In this document: one piece after another, positions 1 through 13,712 of the stretch
How positions within the stretch are numbered: position 1 is the first letter of the stretch
Layout: each line of letters starts with the position of its first letter
From: Deinococcus sp. JMULE3
GTDB lineage: Bacteria > Deinococcota > Deinococci > Deinococcales > Deinococcaceae
DNA: 64,000 bases
Assembly: GCF_013337115.1 (NCBI RefSeq)
Contig: NZ_SGWE01000004.1
Span: forward strand, 3,169,501-3,233,500
Direction: 5' to 3'
Notes under the pieces: generated by a model
What the model was told of the DNA's origin: nothing
Seen by the model: only the letters and a program-made list of their open reading frames with translations
Database searches by the model: none
Program-made: the position numbers and the translations under genes

Positions 1-6
1 CCCCCG

Positions 7-12
7 TAGAAT
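7..12 (+). promoter_or_regulatory. -10 element of a leaderless promoter
   Basis: TAGAAT (TANNNT) ends 7 nt before the ATG at 20 and no Shine-Dalgarno sequence is present. This spacing puts the transcript start at or next to the start codon. The -35 region lies outside the window. Confidence 0.55.
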
Positions 13-19
13 TCGTGAC

Positions 20-640
20 ATGGCGCACGTTATCCTTGACGATCCGCAGGTGGTTGAGGTGCTGCTGGATCATGACCGCATGCGGCTCCTGACGCCTTTC
101 ATGACGGCGCCGATGACCATCGCGCAGGCGGCGGAGATCACCGGGTGCCCGCCGACGTCCCTGGGGTACTGGGTCAAGCGGTTCGTGCGGCTGGGGCTGG
201 TGCGGGAGGTCGCCTCTCAGCGTCCGGCGGTGTTTCAGGCGGTGTCGAACGAGTTCATCGTGGACCCGTCGCGGGTGATGCCGCTGGAGGAGATGCTGTC
301 GGGCGTGCAGCGCCCCGCGTGGGAGCGGATGCTGCGCGGGTACGCGCGGGAGTACGGGCGGCTGTCGCCGGACTGGCTGCTGCGGTTTCACGTGACGCCC
401 GAGGGGGTGCTGACGCGGCGTGAACTGACCCGCGAGGAGCTGGAGCGTCCGGGGGGTCCGGCGGCGCAGCGGCCGCTGGGGGAATGGGCGCTGCTGCGGC
501 TGTCGCGGGAGGACGCGCAGGCGTTCCGCGAGCGGCTGTCCGGGGTGGTGCAGGAGTTCCTGGCCCGCTCGTCGGAGCTTGAGTCCGACAGCGTGTATCT
601 CGTGCATGTGGGACTGACGCGGGACCCGGTGCACGGGTGA
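20..640 (+). CDS. Winged-helix HTH transcriptional regulator
   Basis: A 206-residue soluble protein. Residues about 18-75 form a winged helix-turn-helix of ArsR/MarR type: helix RMRLLTPF, then MTIAQAAEITG, a recognition helix starting PPTSLGYWVKRF, and a wing ending in QAVSNEF. The rest is charged and helical and has no recognisable ligand domain. The ATG has no ribosome binding site but follows a TAGAAT box by 7 nt, which supports a leaderless message and this start. The next gene on the same strand, 93 nt downstream, is a membrane Fe-S reductase, so local regulation is possible but not shown. The family assignment rests on the HTH alone and the effector is unknown. Confidence 0.7.
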   Translation: MAHVILDDPQVVEVLLDHDRMRLLTPFMTAPMTIAQAAEITGCPPTSLGYWVKRFVRLGLVREVASQRPAVFQAVSNEFIVDPSRVMPLEEMLSGVQRPAWERMLRGYAREYGRLSPDWLLRFHVTPEGVLTRRELTREELERPGGPAAQRPLGEWALLRLSREDAQAFRERLSGVVQEFLARSSELESDSVYLVHVGLTRDPVHG

Positions 641-663
641 TGTGCGCGCGGCGCGGCATCCGA

Positions 664-669
664 TATACT
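664..669 (+). promoter_or_regulatory. Candidate -10 element for the Fe-S reductase gene
   Basis: TATACT lies 63 nt upstream of the TTG start. The matching -35 position is poor. A second candidate, TACAGT at 697-702, would give a shorter leader. The two cannot be told apart from the sequence. Confidence 0.35.
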
Positions 670-732
670 TTGACTCAGTCTAATTTTTCGTCCGAGTACA
701 GTTAAGCCATTCCGACCGAAGGAGTTGCCCCC

Positions 733-3936
<3,204 letters not shown>

Positions 3937-3965
3937 AGAACCCCGAGTAGAGCCGCTTCGACCGG

Positions 3966-3986
3966 ACCGCCCCACATCGGGGCGGT
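3966..3986 (+). terminator. Terminator hairpin after the Fe-S reductase
   Basis: ACCGCCCC, a 5-nt loop and GGGGCGGT form a perfect 8-bp stem 29 nt after the stop codon. A weak T-rich run (TTCTGCGTT) follows. Confidence 0.6.
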
Positions 3987-4025
3987 TCTGCGTTGGGCTT
4001 GTCTGCACCGTGTGCAATGTCACGC

Positions 4026-4031
4026 TAGTAT
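4026..4031 (+). promoter_or_regulatory. -10 element of leaderless degV gene
   Basis: TAGTAT lies 6 nt before the ATG at 4038, with no Shine-Dalgarno sequence. This is the spacing of a leaderless transcript. Confidence 0.55.
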
Positions 4032-4037
4032 CAGCGA

Positions 4038-4883
<846 letters not shown>

Positions 4884-4884
4884 A

Positions 4885-6012
4885 GTGAGGGCCCGACTCC
4901 TGTGGGCGCTGCCCGCCCTGCTGTGGTCGTGCGCGGCGCCGCCCCAGCAGGAGGGGCACGTCGTCCTGCAACGCCAGGACCGCGCCGCGCCCCCCGCCGA
5001 CCCCTTGCGGGACGACGCGGGCTGCCTGCGACCCGCGCCCGAGGTGCCGAAGGCCCCGCCGCCCCCTCATCACCTGAGCGGGCAGCTGGGCCTGTGGGTG
5101 GCCGAGGTAGACCCCGTGACCCTGCGGCCTGTCCGGGCGCTCGCCGTCAACCCCGACAGCGTGTTCCCGCTGGCGAGCACGTACAAGCAGGCGGTGCTGT
5201 GGGCGCTGCTGCGCGACATCGACGCGGGGCGCGTCCAGCCGACCGAGCGCTTCGACGTGACCCGCGAGAACCAGTCGCTGGGTAGTTACCCCTTCGACGA
5301 TTCGGACGTGCGGACCCTGACCGAGCGCATGATCCGCAACAGCGACAACACCGCCACCGACATCCTGCACCGCCGCGTGGGCCTGGGTGCCGTGCAGGAC
5401 GTCGCCGACCGGCTGGGATTGTGCCGCACGCGCTTGATCCTGCCCACCAAGGACTGGTGGGTGGCGCAGACCGGCCTGTCCGCGACGTTCAACGGCACGA
5501 GCCGCTGGGCCGCCGCGCGGGGTGAGGAACAACGCCGCCTGGCGGAGCTGATCGACGCGGACAGCCGGAAGTACCGCGCGGACTACGTGCAGCGCAAGCT
5601 GAACGACCACTTCGACCACCGGAAGGACGACGCGGTGGACGCCCAGGTGTACAACCTCAGCACCCCGTACGAGTTCGGGACGCTCGTCGCGCAGGAGTTC
5701 CTGCGGCCTGACCTGTCGGAACCGTCGCGCCGCTGGCAGCGGGACGTCATGGCGCTGGGGTTCGGGAAGTCCGCGCTGAACCTCACGCACCAGAAGCGCG
5801 TGCGCTACGTGGGCGCCAAGGGCGGCAACGGCTGGCAGCTGCTGACGTACAGCGGCTACGTCGAGACCACCGACGGCCACCACCTCGTGTACGTGTTCAT
5901 GCAGCGCGGCGCGGACCAGACGTACACCATGCCGAACACCCGCCGCGCCTTCGCGTGGATCAACGCGGCCCTGAAGGACCTGCTCACCCGCCCGGTCGAC
6001 GCCACGCCCTGA
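4885..6012 (+). CDS. Class A beta-lactamase-like serine hydrolase, probable lipoprotein
   Basis: A 375-residue protein with a GTG start 1 nt after degV. The N-terminus has a short basic stretch, a hydrophobic core and a lipobox (LLWSC), so it should be an exported lipoprotein. The class A penicilloyl-serine-transferase motifs are visible: S98-T-Y-K101 (SxxK), S153-D-N155 (SDN) and K312-G-G (KTG-like). These support a serine acyl-enzyme fold acting on a beta-lactam or a peptidoglycan peptide. The domain begins near residue 65 after a Pro-rich linker. A Glu166-type Omega-loop residue could not be placed with confidence, so true beta-lactam hydrolysis is uncertain and a cell-wall enzyme is the alternative. 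Confidence 0.8.
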   Translation: MRARLLWALPALLWSCAAPPQQEGHVVLQRQDRAAPPADPLRDDAGCLRPAPEVPKAPPPPHHLSGQLGLWVAEVDPVTLRPVRALAVNPDSVFPLASTYKQAVLWALLRDIDAGRVQPTERFDVTRENQSLGSYPFDDSDVRTLTERMIRNSDNTATDILHRRVGLGAVQDVADRLGLCRTRLILPTKDWWVAQTGLSATFNGTSRWAAARGEEQRRLAELIDADSRKYRADYVQRKLNDHFDHRKDDAVDAQVYNLSTPYEFGTLVAQEFLRPDLSEPSRRWQRDVMALGFGKSALNLTHQKRVRYVGAKGGNGWQLLTYSGYVETTDGHHLVYVFMQRGADQTYTMPNTRRAFAWINAALKDLLTRPVDATP

Positions 6013-6076
6013 CCCGGCCGGGGCGCGACGGTCTGAAGGTGGCGCGCGTGAAAGGAACCTGTGCCGCCGCGCGCCC

Positions 6077-6082
6077 TACGCT
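6077..6082 (+). promoter_or_regulatory. -10 element of leaderless GGDEF-EAL gene
   Basis: TACGCT lies 6 nt upstream of the ATG at 6089, with no Shine-Dalgarno sequence. It fits the TANNNT-N6-ATG leaderless arrangement seen repeatedly in this window. Confidence 0.5.
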
Positions 6083-6088
6083 ACGGGC

Positions 6089-8554
6089 ATGAACGGACCG
6101 CGCGTCACGCCCCAGCCCCGACCGGCGCAGCCGATAGGGGTGCTGGAGCGGGAAGTGGTGGCCCTGGAAGCCGGGATGTACAACACCCCGGAGGTGACGG
6201 TCACGCGGCTCGCCGAACTGCTCGAACAGGCCCGGCAACTCGGTGACGTCCGCGCCGAGGCCCTGGCGCACCTGCTGCTGGGTGGCTGCGCGCTGTACAC
6301 CGGGCGGCTGCCGGACGTGAAGGCGCACCTGGAAGCCGCCCACGCACGAGCGGGGCAGCTGGATGACCCGGCGCTGCTGGCCCGCTGCCTGAACGGCCTG
6401 GGTCTGTACCACGACCGCGTCGCGGAGTATGACCTGGCCCTGCAGTCCTTTCTGGACAGCCTGCGCGTCACACAGGCCAGCGGGGACGACACGGGGTCAT
6501 TCCGCGCGCTGAACAATCTCGCGGCGCTGTACACCACCACCGGGCAGCTGACCCAGGCCCTGGCGTTCCACGAGCGTGCCCAGCAGCTCGCGCAGGTCCT
6601 GCAATCACCGATCATGCTGGCGTCGTCGGTCACGCACCTGATCCTCATCCACGACCGGCAGGAGCACCCGGCGCTGGTCCTGAACCTCGCCGGGCAACAC
6701 CTCCCGCTGATCCGGCAGGTGGGACCGCCCCGCTGGGTGAGCACCGTGCAGGAGTGCGTCAGCCGCGCCCTGCTGCGCCAGGGAGACGCCCCACGCGCAC
6801 TGGAGGTCGCCCTGGCGGACCTGGACGCCACCCGCGCCCGGCAGGACCACGAGGGCATCAGCCGGCTGGCGTGTGCAGCCGCGCTGGCCCACCTCACCCT
6901 CGGGCACCTGGACGAGGGGCAGGCGCTGCTGAGCGAGAGTCTCGGTCTGGCCCGCGAGGTGGGCAGCCGCCCGGTCGAGATCCTCGCGCTGTCAGGACTG
7001 GCCCGGAAGCACGAGCTGGCCGGGGCGTACCAGGAGGCGCTGCGGTTCGCACGTGAACACCACGCACTGGAACGCGCCGTGCACGAACAGGAGGTCGACG
7101 CCCGCTCGCAGCTGCTGACCGCCGAGATCCGCCTGGAGCTCCTGAACCGCGAAACCGAGATCGAGCGGCTCCGGAACGTGGAACTGGCCCGCGCGAACCG
7201 GCAGCTGCGCGACACGCAGGCGGACCTCCTGCACCGCGCCACGCACGACCCCCTGACCGGCGTGAGCAACCGCGCGCACTTCCATCAGGTCACCACCGAC
7301 GCCCTGCGCGGACTCGGCCCGGCCGAGAACGCCGCGCTGATCTTCATCGACCTGGACCGCTTCAAGAGCGTGAACGACACGCTCGGGCACCCGGCCGGGG
7401 ACAGCCTGCTGCAACAGGTCGCGCGGCGCCTCCAGAGCGTCGTGCGCAGCAGCGACCTCGTCGGTCGGGTCGGCGGGGACGAGTTCACGGTGCTGCTCAG
7501 CCGCGTCAGTGCCCGCCGCGACGCGACGCTCGTCGCGCAGAAACTCGCGGACGTGCTCGCCGAACCCTTCGATCTGGCGGGCAGTCGCGTGACCGTCACG
7601 GCCAGCATCGGCTGCGCCGTCGCGCCGTCCGACGGGCGGGACGCCGAGGCGCTGCAACAGCACGCCGACCTCGCCATGTACCGCGTCAAACGCAGCGGCG
7701 GCAACCAGGTCCTGCACTTCGAGCCGGCCATGGGTGAACCCGGCGACCGACAGCTGCTGGAACGGGACCTGCGCGGCGCCCTGGACCGCCAGGAACTCCG
7801 CCTGCACTACCAGGGGCGCTACGCCGTGCGCGGCGGCGCGCTGGCGGGCTTCGAGGCGCTGATCCGCTGGCAGCACCCCGAACGGGGCCTCGTGCCGCCC
7901 GGCACGTTCATCCCGCTCGCGGAGGACACCCGCCTGATCCTCCCGATCGGCGAGTGGGTCCTGCACGAGGCCTGCCGTCAGGCGGCGCAGTGGAACTTCC
8001 CGCAGCGTGATCTGTGCATGTCCGTGAACGTCTCGCCGCTGCAGTTCGACCTGCCGCACTTCGTGGACACCGTCCGCGCCGCGCTGCACGCCACCGGCCT
8101 GCCCGCCCGGCACCTGATCCTGGAGATCACCGAGAGTCTCGTCATGCGGGACGTGGACCGCGCCCAGGCGCACATCCGGGAACTCAAGGCGCTGGGCGTG
8201 CAGATCGCCATGGACGACTTCGGCACCGGGTACAGCAGCCTGAGCATGCTCGAATCCCTGCCGTTCGATCAGCTGAAGGTCGACCGGTCCTTCACGCGAC
8301 ACCTGAACGGCGACCGCGAGCCGCGCGTGACGGCCCTGATGGGCGCCATGATCCAGTTGGCGCAGACGCTGAACATGACCGTCACCGTCGAGGGCGTCGA
8401 GGACGACTCGCAGCGCGAGCGCCTGCGGGACATGGGCTGCGATCACCTGCAGGGGTTCCTGCTGGCACGCCCCCTGCCGCCTGAAGACGCCGCGCGGCTC
8501 ATCCCGCCCGACGCCGCGCGGCTCAACCCGGACGCCACCCGAACGACCAACTGA
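6089..8554 (+). CDS. TPR-GGDEF-EAL cyclic-di-GMP turnover protein
   Basis: An 821-residue soluble protein. Residues about 20-340 are TPR-like helical repeats (Ala/Leu-rich pairs such as ALAHLLLGGCALYTGRL), probably a sensing or protein-binding region. A short coiled coil (330-375) links them to a GGDEF domain with intact G462-G-D-E-F466 and an upstream RxxD inhibitory site (RSSD). The EAL domain has intact E589-A-L and the MDDFGTGYSSL loop. Both diguanylate cyclase and phosphodiesterase sites therefore look competent. There are no membrane segments, so it acts in the cytosol. Its last 32 nt overlap tail-to-tail with the iclR gene on the other strand. Start chosen by the leaderless -10 box. 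Confidence 0.9.
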   Translation: MNGPRVTPQPRPAQPIGVLEREVVALEAGMYNTPEVTVTRLAELLEQARQLGDVRAEALAHLLLGGCALYTGRLPDVKAHLEAAHARAGQLDDPALLARCLNGLGLYHDRVAEYDLALQSFLDSLRVTQASGDDTGSFRALNNLAALYTTTGQLTQALAFHERAQQLAQVLQSPIMLASSVTHLILIHDRQEHPALVLNLAGQHLPLIRQVGPPRWVSTVQECVSRALLRQGDAPRALEVALADLDATRARQDHEGISRLACAAALAHLTLGHLDEGQALLSESLGLAREVGSRPVEILALSGLARKHELAGAYQEALRFAREHHALERAVHEQEVDARSQLLTAEIRLELLNRETEIERLRNVELARANRQLRDTQADLLHRATHDPLTGVSNRAHFHQVTTDALRGLGPAENAALIFIDLDRFKSVNDTLGHPAGDSLLQQVARRLQSVVRSSDLVGRVGGDEFTVLLSRVSARRDATLVAQKLADVLAEPFDLAGSRVTVTASIGCAVAPSDGRDAEALQQHADLAMYRVKRSGGNQVLHFEPAMGEPGDRQLLERDLRGALDRQELRLHYQGRYAVRGGALAGFEALIRWQHPERGLVPPGTFIPLAEDTRLILPIGEWVLHEACRQAAQWNFPQRDLCMSVNVSPLQFDLPHFVDTVRAALHATGLPARHLILEITESLVMRDVDRAQAHIRELKALGVQIAMDDFGTGYSSLSMLESLPFDQLKVDRSFTRHLNGDREPRVTALMGAMIQLAQTLNMTVTVEGVEDDSQRERLRDMGCDHLQGFLLARPLPPEDAARLIPPDAARLNPDATRTTN

Positions 8555-9263
8555 CCGCGTCCGCCTCGTCCCGCAGCAGGCGCAGCAGCGCGGCCTCGCG
8601 CAGGCGCGCGGTCGGGACGCTGACGCCCAGCGCCGCCAGCACCGTCCCGCCCGCGCCGCGCAGCGGAACGGCCAGCCCGGACGTGCCGGATGCCCACTCG
8701 TCGCGCGTGCGGGCCGCGTCCTGCGCGCGGATGTCCGCCGCCTCGGAGGCCCACACCCCGGTCGTGGTCACGGTGTGAGGTGTGAACCCGGCGGCGTCCG
8801 GCGGCAGTGGCCGCCCCGCCAGGGCCAGCAGCAGCTTCCCGCTGGCCGACGCGTGCGCGGGCAGCTCGAACTCCAGTTCCCCCGCCACGGGCGGCCCGTC
8901 CCGGCCCTGCACACTGCGCGCGATGCACAGCACCCGGCCTGAACTGCCGTCCAGCACGCTCAGGAACGCCAGGGCATGCCCGGCCCGCGCGACCCGCTCC
9001 ATCGCCGCGTGCGCCGGGCCGTACCACGGCAGACTGCCGTACAGCGCACTGGAGAGTTTCAGCAGCCGCCAGCCCAGCCGGTACCGACCCCGACCCACCC
9101 GCACCAGCAGGCCCGTGCCGCACAGCGCGGTCAGCTGCTCGTGCAGGGTGCTCGTCGGCACGCCCAGCTGCCGGGACAGGTCCGACAGGCGCCACTCGGT
9201 GTGATCCGCGTCGAAGGCCGAGAGGACGTCCACCGCGCCCGCCAGCAGGGAAGAGGAAGCCAC
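8523..9263 (-). CDS. IclR family transcriptional regulator, candidate hut regulator
   Basis: A 246-residue regulator with a GTG start. The N-terminal winged HTH (about 5-65: RLSDLSRQLGVPTSTLHEQL) is followed by the IclR effector domain (75-240), including ASASGKLLLA and GLAVPLRG...VLAALGVSVP. IclR proteins are small-molecule-responsive repressors or activators, often of catabolic operons. A 17-bp palindrome lies 19 nt upstream of its start, and a near-identical copy lies upstream of hutU. This suggests autoregulation and control of histidine catabolism, as an inference. Tail-to-tail overlap with the GGDEF-EAL gene. The effector might be urocanate or histidine but nothing in the sequence shows it. 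Confidence 0.88.
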   Translation of the reverse strand: MASSSLLAGAVDVLSAFDADHTEWRLSDLSRQLGVPTSTLHEQLTALCGTGLLVRVGRGRYRLGWRLLKLSSALYGSLPWYGPAHAAMERVARAGHALAFLSVLDGSSGRVLCIARSVQGRDGPPVAGELEFELPAHASASGKLLLALAGRPLPPDAAGFTPHTVTTTGVWASEAADIRAQDAARTRDEWASGTSGLAVPLRGAGGTVLAALGVSVPTARLREAALLRLLRDEADAVSWSFGWRPG

Positions 9264-9281
9264 GGGCGCAGCATGGCACGA

Positions 9282-9298
9282 TTCCGGTCAGGCCGGAA
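9282..9298. promoter_or_regulatory. Palindromic putative operator in the iclR promoter
   Basis: TTCCGGTCAGGCCGGAA, two TTCCGG/CCGGAA half sites 5 nt apart, lies just upstream of a degenerate -10 (CATGCT on the minus strand at 9270-9275) of iclR. It differs at one central base from the copy at 11243-11259. The position would let a bound regulator block the -35 region. Confidence 0.5.
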
Positions 9299-9313
9299 AC
9301 AGGGGGCTGGGGG

Positions 9314-10563
9314 TTACAGCTTCAAGCCCGAGATCACCTCCGCCGCGCGCGCCACGCCGTCCTCCGCGCGGATGCGGGTGCCCAGGGCCGCCGCCCGGTC
9401 CTTCATGCCGGGATCGGTCACGGCGTGCGTCAGGGCCTCCGCCAGCGTCCGCTCGTTCAGGGCGCGGCGCGGCACCGGGGCGGGTCCCACACCCAGCCTC
9501 TGCACGCGGTCGCCCCAGAACGGCTGATCCCCGAAGAACGGCACGACGACATTCGGCACGCCTGCCGCGAGGCCCGCCGCCGTCGTGCCCGCCCCGCCGT
9601 GATGCACGGTCGCCGCCACACGCGGGAAGAGCCAGTCGTGCGGGACGCTGTCCGTCACGAACACCGAGTCCGGCACGTCGGCGGCGCTCAGGCCACCCCA
9701 GCCGCTCAGGAGGACCGCCCGCTGCCCGCTGCGCTCCAGCGCCCGCACCACCTCGCGGGTCGTCGCCTGCGGGTCCGGGGTGGTCATGCTCCCGAACCCG
9801 ATGGACACCGGAGGCGGCCCGGCGGCCAGGAACGCCTCCAGCGCGGGCGGCGGCGTCCAGGCCTCCTGCGGCAGGAACCAGTAACCGGTCAGGTGCTGCG
9901 CCGCGTCCCAGTCGGCGGGGCGGGGCAGGACCGCCGGGCTGATGCCGTGCAGGGTCGGCAGGGGCCGCAGCGGGCGCGGGCCGAGCAGCGGGGCGGGGAG
10001 AGGCCCAGCACCTCGCGCCGCGCGCGCGAGTCCGCCGAGCGGAACATCTGCCACATCACCTGCCGCGTCACGACGTGCGACAGGCGGTTCGCCCAGCCGC
10101 CCAGCCGCACGGTGGCCGGCGGAACGATCGCGCCCGGAAATGCCCGCGTGGGGTGGAACGGCACCACGTGCGCCTCCACGAGCGGCACACGCAACTTCTC
10201 CGACAGCGCCTGCGCGACGTTCAGCCCCCCGATGCCCGCCACGAGCAGGTCAGCGTCCCGCGCGGCCACCAGACCGTCCTCGGCCCACAGCAACGCGCCC
10301 TGTTGCGTGGCGCGGGCAGACACCCGGTTGATCGCCAGCATGTTCCCGCCCGCCAGCGCGGCGCGCATCTCGGGGCTGTTCACGACCTCCCGCACGTCCC
10401 CGCGCATCGGGGCGAACTCCAGGCCCGCGCCCGTCACGAACGCCCGGAACGTCTCGTGCGAGGCGAGCCGCACCGCGTGCCCCGCCCGGCGCAGCCCCAG
10501 CCCCAGCGCCACGTACGGCTGCACGTCCCCGCGCGACCCCAGCGCGATCAGCGTGACCCTCAC
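9314..10563 (-). pseudogene. Frameshifted MGT/UGT-type glycosyltransferase
   Basis: Two overlapping minus-strand frames encode the two halves of one glycosyltransferase of the macrolide/sterol GT1 type. The N-terminal half starts GTG at 10563 (RVTLIALGSRGDVQPYVALG, the family's GSxGDVxP motif). The C-terminal half carries the nucleotide-sugar site with SVPHDWLFPRVAATVHHGG and GTTAAGLAAGVPNVVVPFFGDQ. The frames meet at a C-run (GGGGCGGGG on the plus strand, about 9988-9999). Adding one base there restores a continuous protein of about 415 residues. Both halves are otherwise well conserved, so the break is either a recent mutation or a homopolymer sequencing error. The start overlaps the TetR stop by 4 nt, so the two form an operon. 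Confidence 0.75.
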
Positions 10564-11192
10564 GCGCGCCCCGCCGCGACCAGCGCCAGCAGCACGTCCG
10601 CCACGCGCGCCGCCGTCACCTGCGGATCGGGGAGAGGCTCGCCCGACAGCGCGCCCTGCACGCTGTGACCCAGCACCAGCGTCAGGCCGGTGCGCAGCAG
10701 CTCGCCGGTGTCCACGCCGCGCAGTTCGGGGCGCGCCGCGAGCCCCTGCGCGCCCAGGTCCGCCGTCCCGGTCAGACCGTCGGCGAACGCGCGGCCCAGG
10801 TCGCGGCGGATCAGGCCCTCGGACAGGATCACGCGCAGCAGCCCCGCCTCGTCCTGCGCCAGCGCTGCCAGCGGCACGGCCAGGAACGCCTGCAGGAAGT
10901 CCCGCAGGTTCAGGGTCGCCAGCGCCGCCGGATCGAGTGCCTCGCGCGCCTGCTCTCCCAGGGCGCTGAACAGGCCCAGCAGCAGGTCGTCCTTGCCCCG
11001 GAAGTGGTGGTAGAGGGTGCCCTCGGCCAGTCCCGCCTGCCGCGCCACGGCGCGCATGGTCGTGCGGTGGAACCCGTCCTGCGCGAAGCAGGTCTGCGCC
11101 GCGCGGAGGATCGTCGCCCGCCGCTGGGGATCGTCCGCCGGGCGGGGCGAGGTCCGCTTCGTCCGTTCATTCCAATCCGAGTGAGTGCTCAC
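10560..11192 (-). CDS. TetR family transcriptional regulator
   Basis: A 210-residue protein with a TetR DNA-binding domain at about 22-70 (RRATILRAAQTCFAQDGF, then MRAVARQAGLAEGTLYHHFRGKDDLL) and a helical ligand-binding domain behind it. TetR proteins are usually repressors released by a small molecule. The GTG start is the only good in-frame start. It lies inside a perfect 16-bp palindrome (11179-11194), probably its own operator. The stop overlaps the glycosyltransferase start as GTGA, so the regulator and a modification enzyme are translationally coupled, an arrangement common for drug or metabolite detoxification. Substrate unknown. Confidence 0.88.
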   Translation of the reverse strand: MSTHSDWNERTKRTSPRPADDPQRRATILRAAQTCFAQDGFHRTTMRAVARQAGLAEGTLYHHFRGKDDLLLGLFSALGEQAREALDPAALATLNLRDFLQAFLAVPLAALAQDEAGLLRVILSEGLIRRDLGRAFADGLTGTADLGAQGLAARPELRGVDTGELLRTGLTLVLGHSVQGALSGEPLPDPQVTAARVADVLLALVAAGRA

Positions 11193-11194
11193 TC
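11179..11194. promoter_or_regulatory. Palindrome over the tetR start codon, putative TetR operator
   Basis: GAGTGAGTGCTCACTC is a perfect inverted repeat (7 bp, 2 nt, 7 bp) covering the first codons of tetR. TGAGTGA/TCACTCA half sites are typical of TetR-family operators. Binding here would block transcription initiation at the short-leader promoter. Between it and hutU (11195-11415) I see only the palindrome at 11243 and a CTGAG-rich stretch around 11315-11345. Confidence 0.55.
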
Positions 11195-11242
11195 ATTCAG
11201 AATGATCCATGTGCTGACTGCGGGCAAGAGGGGCAGATCACT

Positions 11243-11259
11243 TTCCGGTCAAGCCGGAA
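11243..11259. promoter_or_regulatory. Palindromic putative operator upstream of hutU
   Basis: TTCCGGTCAAGCCGGAA matches the iclR-promoter site at 16 of 17 positions and lies 157 nt before hutU and 50 nt before tetR. No convincing -10/-35 pair for hut could be fixed next to it. Confidence 0.5.
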
Positions 11260-11415
11260 AACTCGATTGCGGATGATGGAAGGCAGATGGAAGATGGCGG
11301 CACAGAACTGGGCTATGAGCTCTGAGCTACGGGCTCTGAGGAAATCTGCCGGAGCGGAGGTGACTGCCCCTGCACGCCTCACAGCTCACAGCCCCCACTC
11401 CCCGGAGGACCCCCC

Positions 11416-13100
<1,685 letters not shown>

Positions 13101-13104
<4 letters not shown>

Positions 13105-13712
13105 ACACCCCTGCTGCCCGCTCAGGCCTGCTCCGGCGAGCCGTTGCCACGACTCTGGCGTTCGGTGCACTGGCTCAAGCGCAGACCGACGCGCCGCCCA
13201 CCTCGGCCACCTACCCGGTCACACTGGTCGGCGGCCGGGTGGTGTCGGTCAGCGCGCCATCCCCGGAATGGGCAGATGTCGGCTGGATGACCTGGGAACT
13301 CGATCAGCGCCAGCCCAGCCTCGACGGCCGATTCCACGCACTGCTGTTCAGGCAGTTCTCTAACAACCCCAAACACGACCCCATCACCGTCAATCTCGTG
13401 AAACCGGACGGACGTGTCCTGCCACTGAAGAACAGTGACGTGTTCGACGTGACCTGGATGCCCGACGGGCAGTACCTGCTGGGCCGCGGCAACAACACCC
13501 TGCGCCTGTGGAACACCAGCGGTGGCCTGCGGACCCGTGTCCTACCGGGCATGGAGGCGCTGGACGTGAAGCCGGGCGTGGTGTGCGTCGCGACCGTTCC
13601 CGCCGGGAATACGGTGGGTATGATCGTCCAGCGGTTCCGGGTTCCGTCACTCCGTCCCCTCGGTGAGTACACCATCACGGGTGTCCCGACCAACCGGAGG
13701 TTCTGCCAGTGA
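13101..13712 (+). CDS. Secreted protein of unknown function embedded in the hut operon
   Basis: A 203-residue protein starting at an ATG that overlaps the hutU stop. The first 28 residues are a signal peptide (twin Arg in [19 protein letters not shown], cleavage likely after AQA), so it should leave the cytosol. The mature part has short beta-strand-like repeats such as [24 protein letters not shown], reminiscent of one or two WD/propeller blades but too short for a full propeller. Its stop overlaps the hutG GTG (GTGA). It is therefore locked into the hut operon on both sides, yet no exported partner of histidine catabolism is known to me. I do not recognise the family. Confidence 0.7.

Noticed and set aside
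670..702. TTGACT at 670 as a -35 for the Fe-S reductase with TACAGT as -10
   Set aside because: The spacer is 21 nt, too long for a standard promoter.
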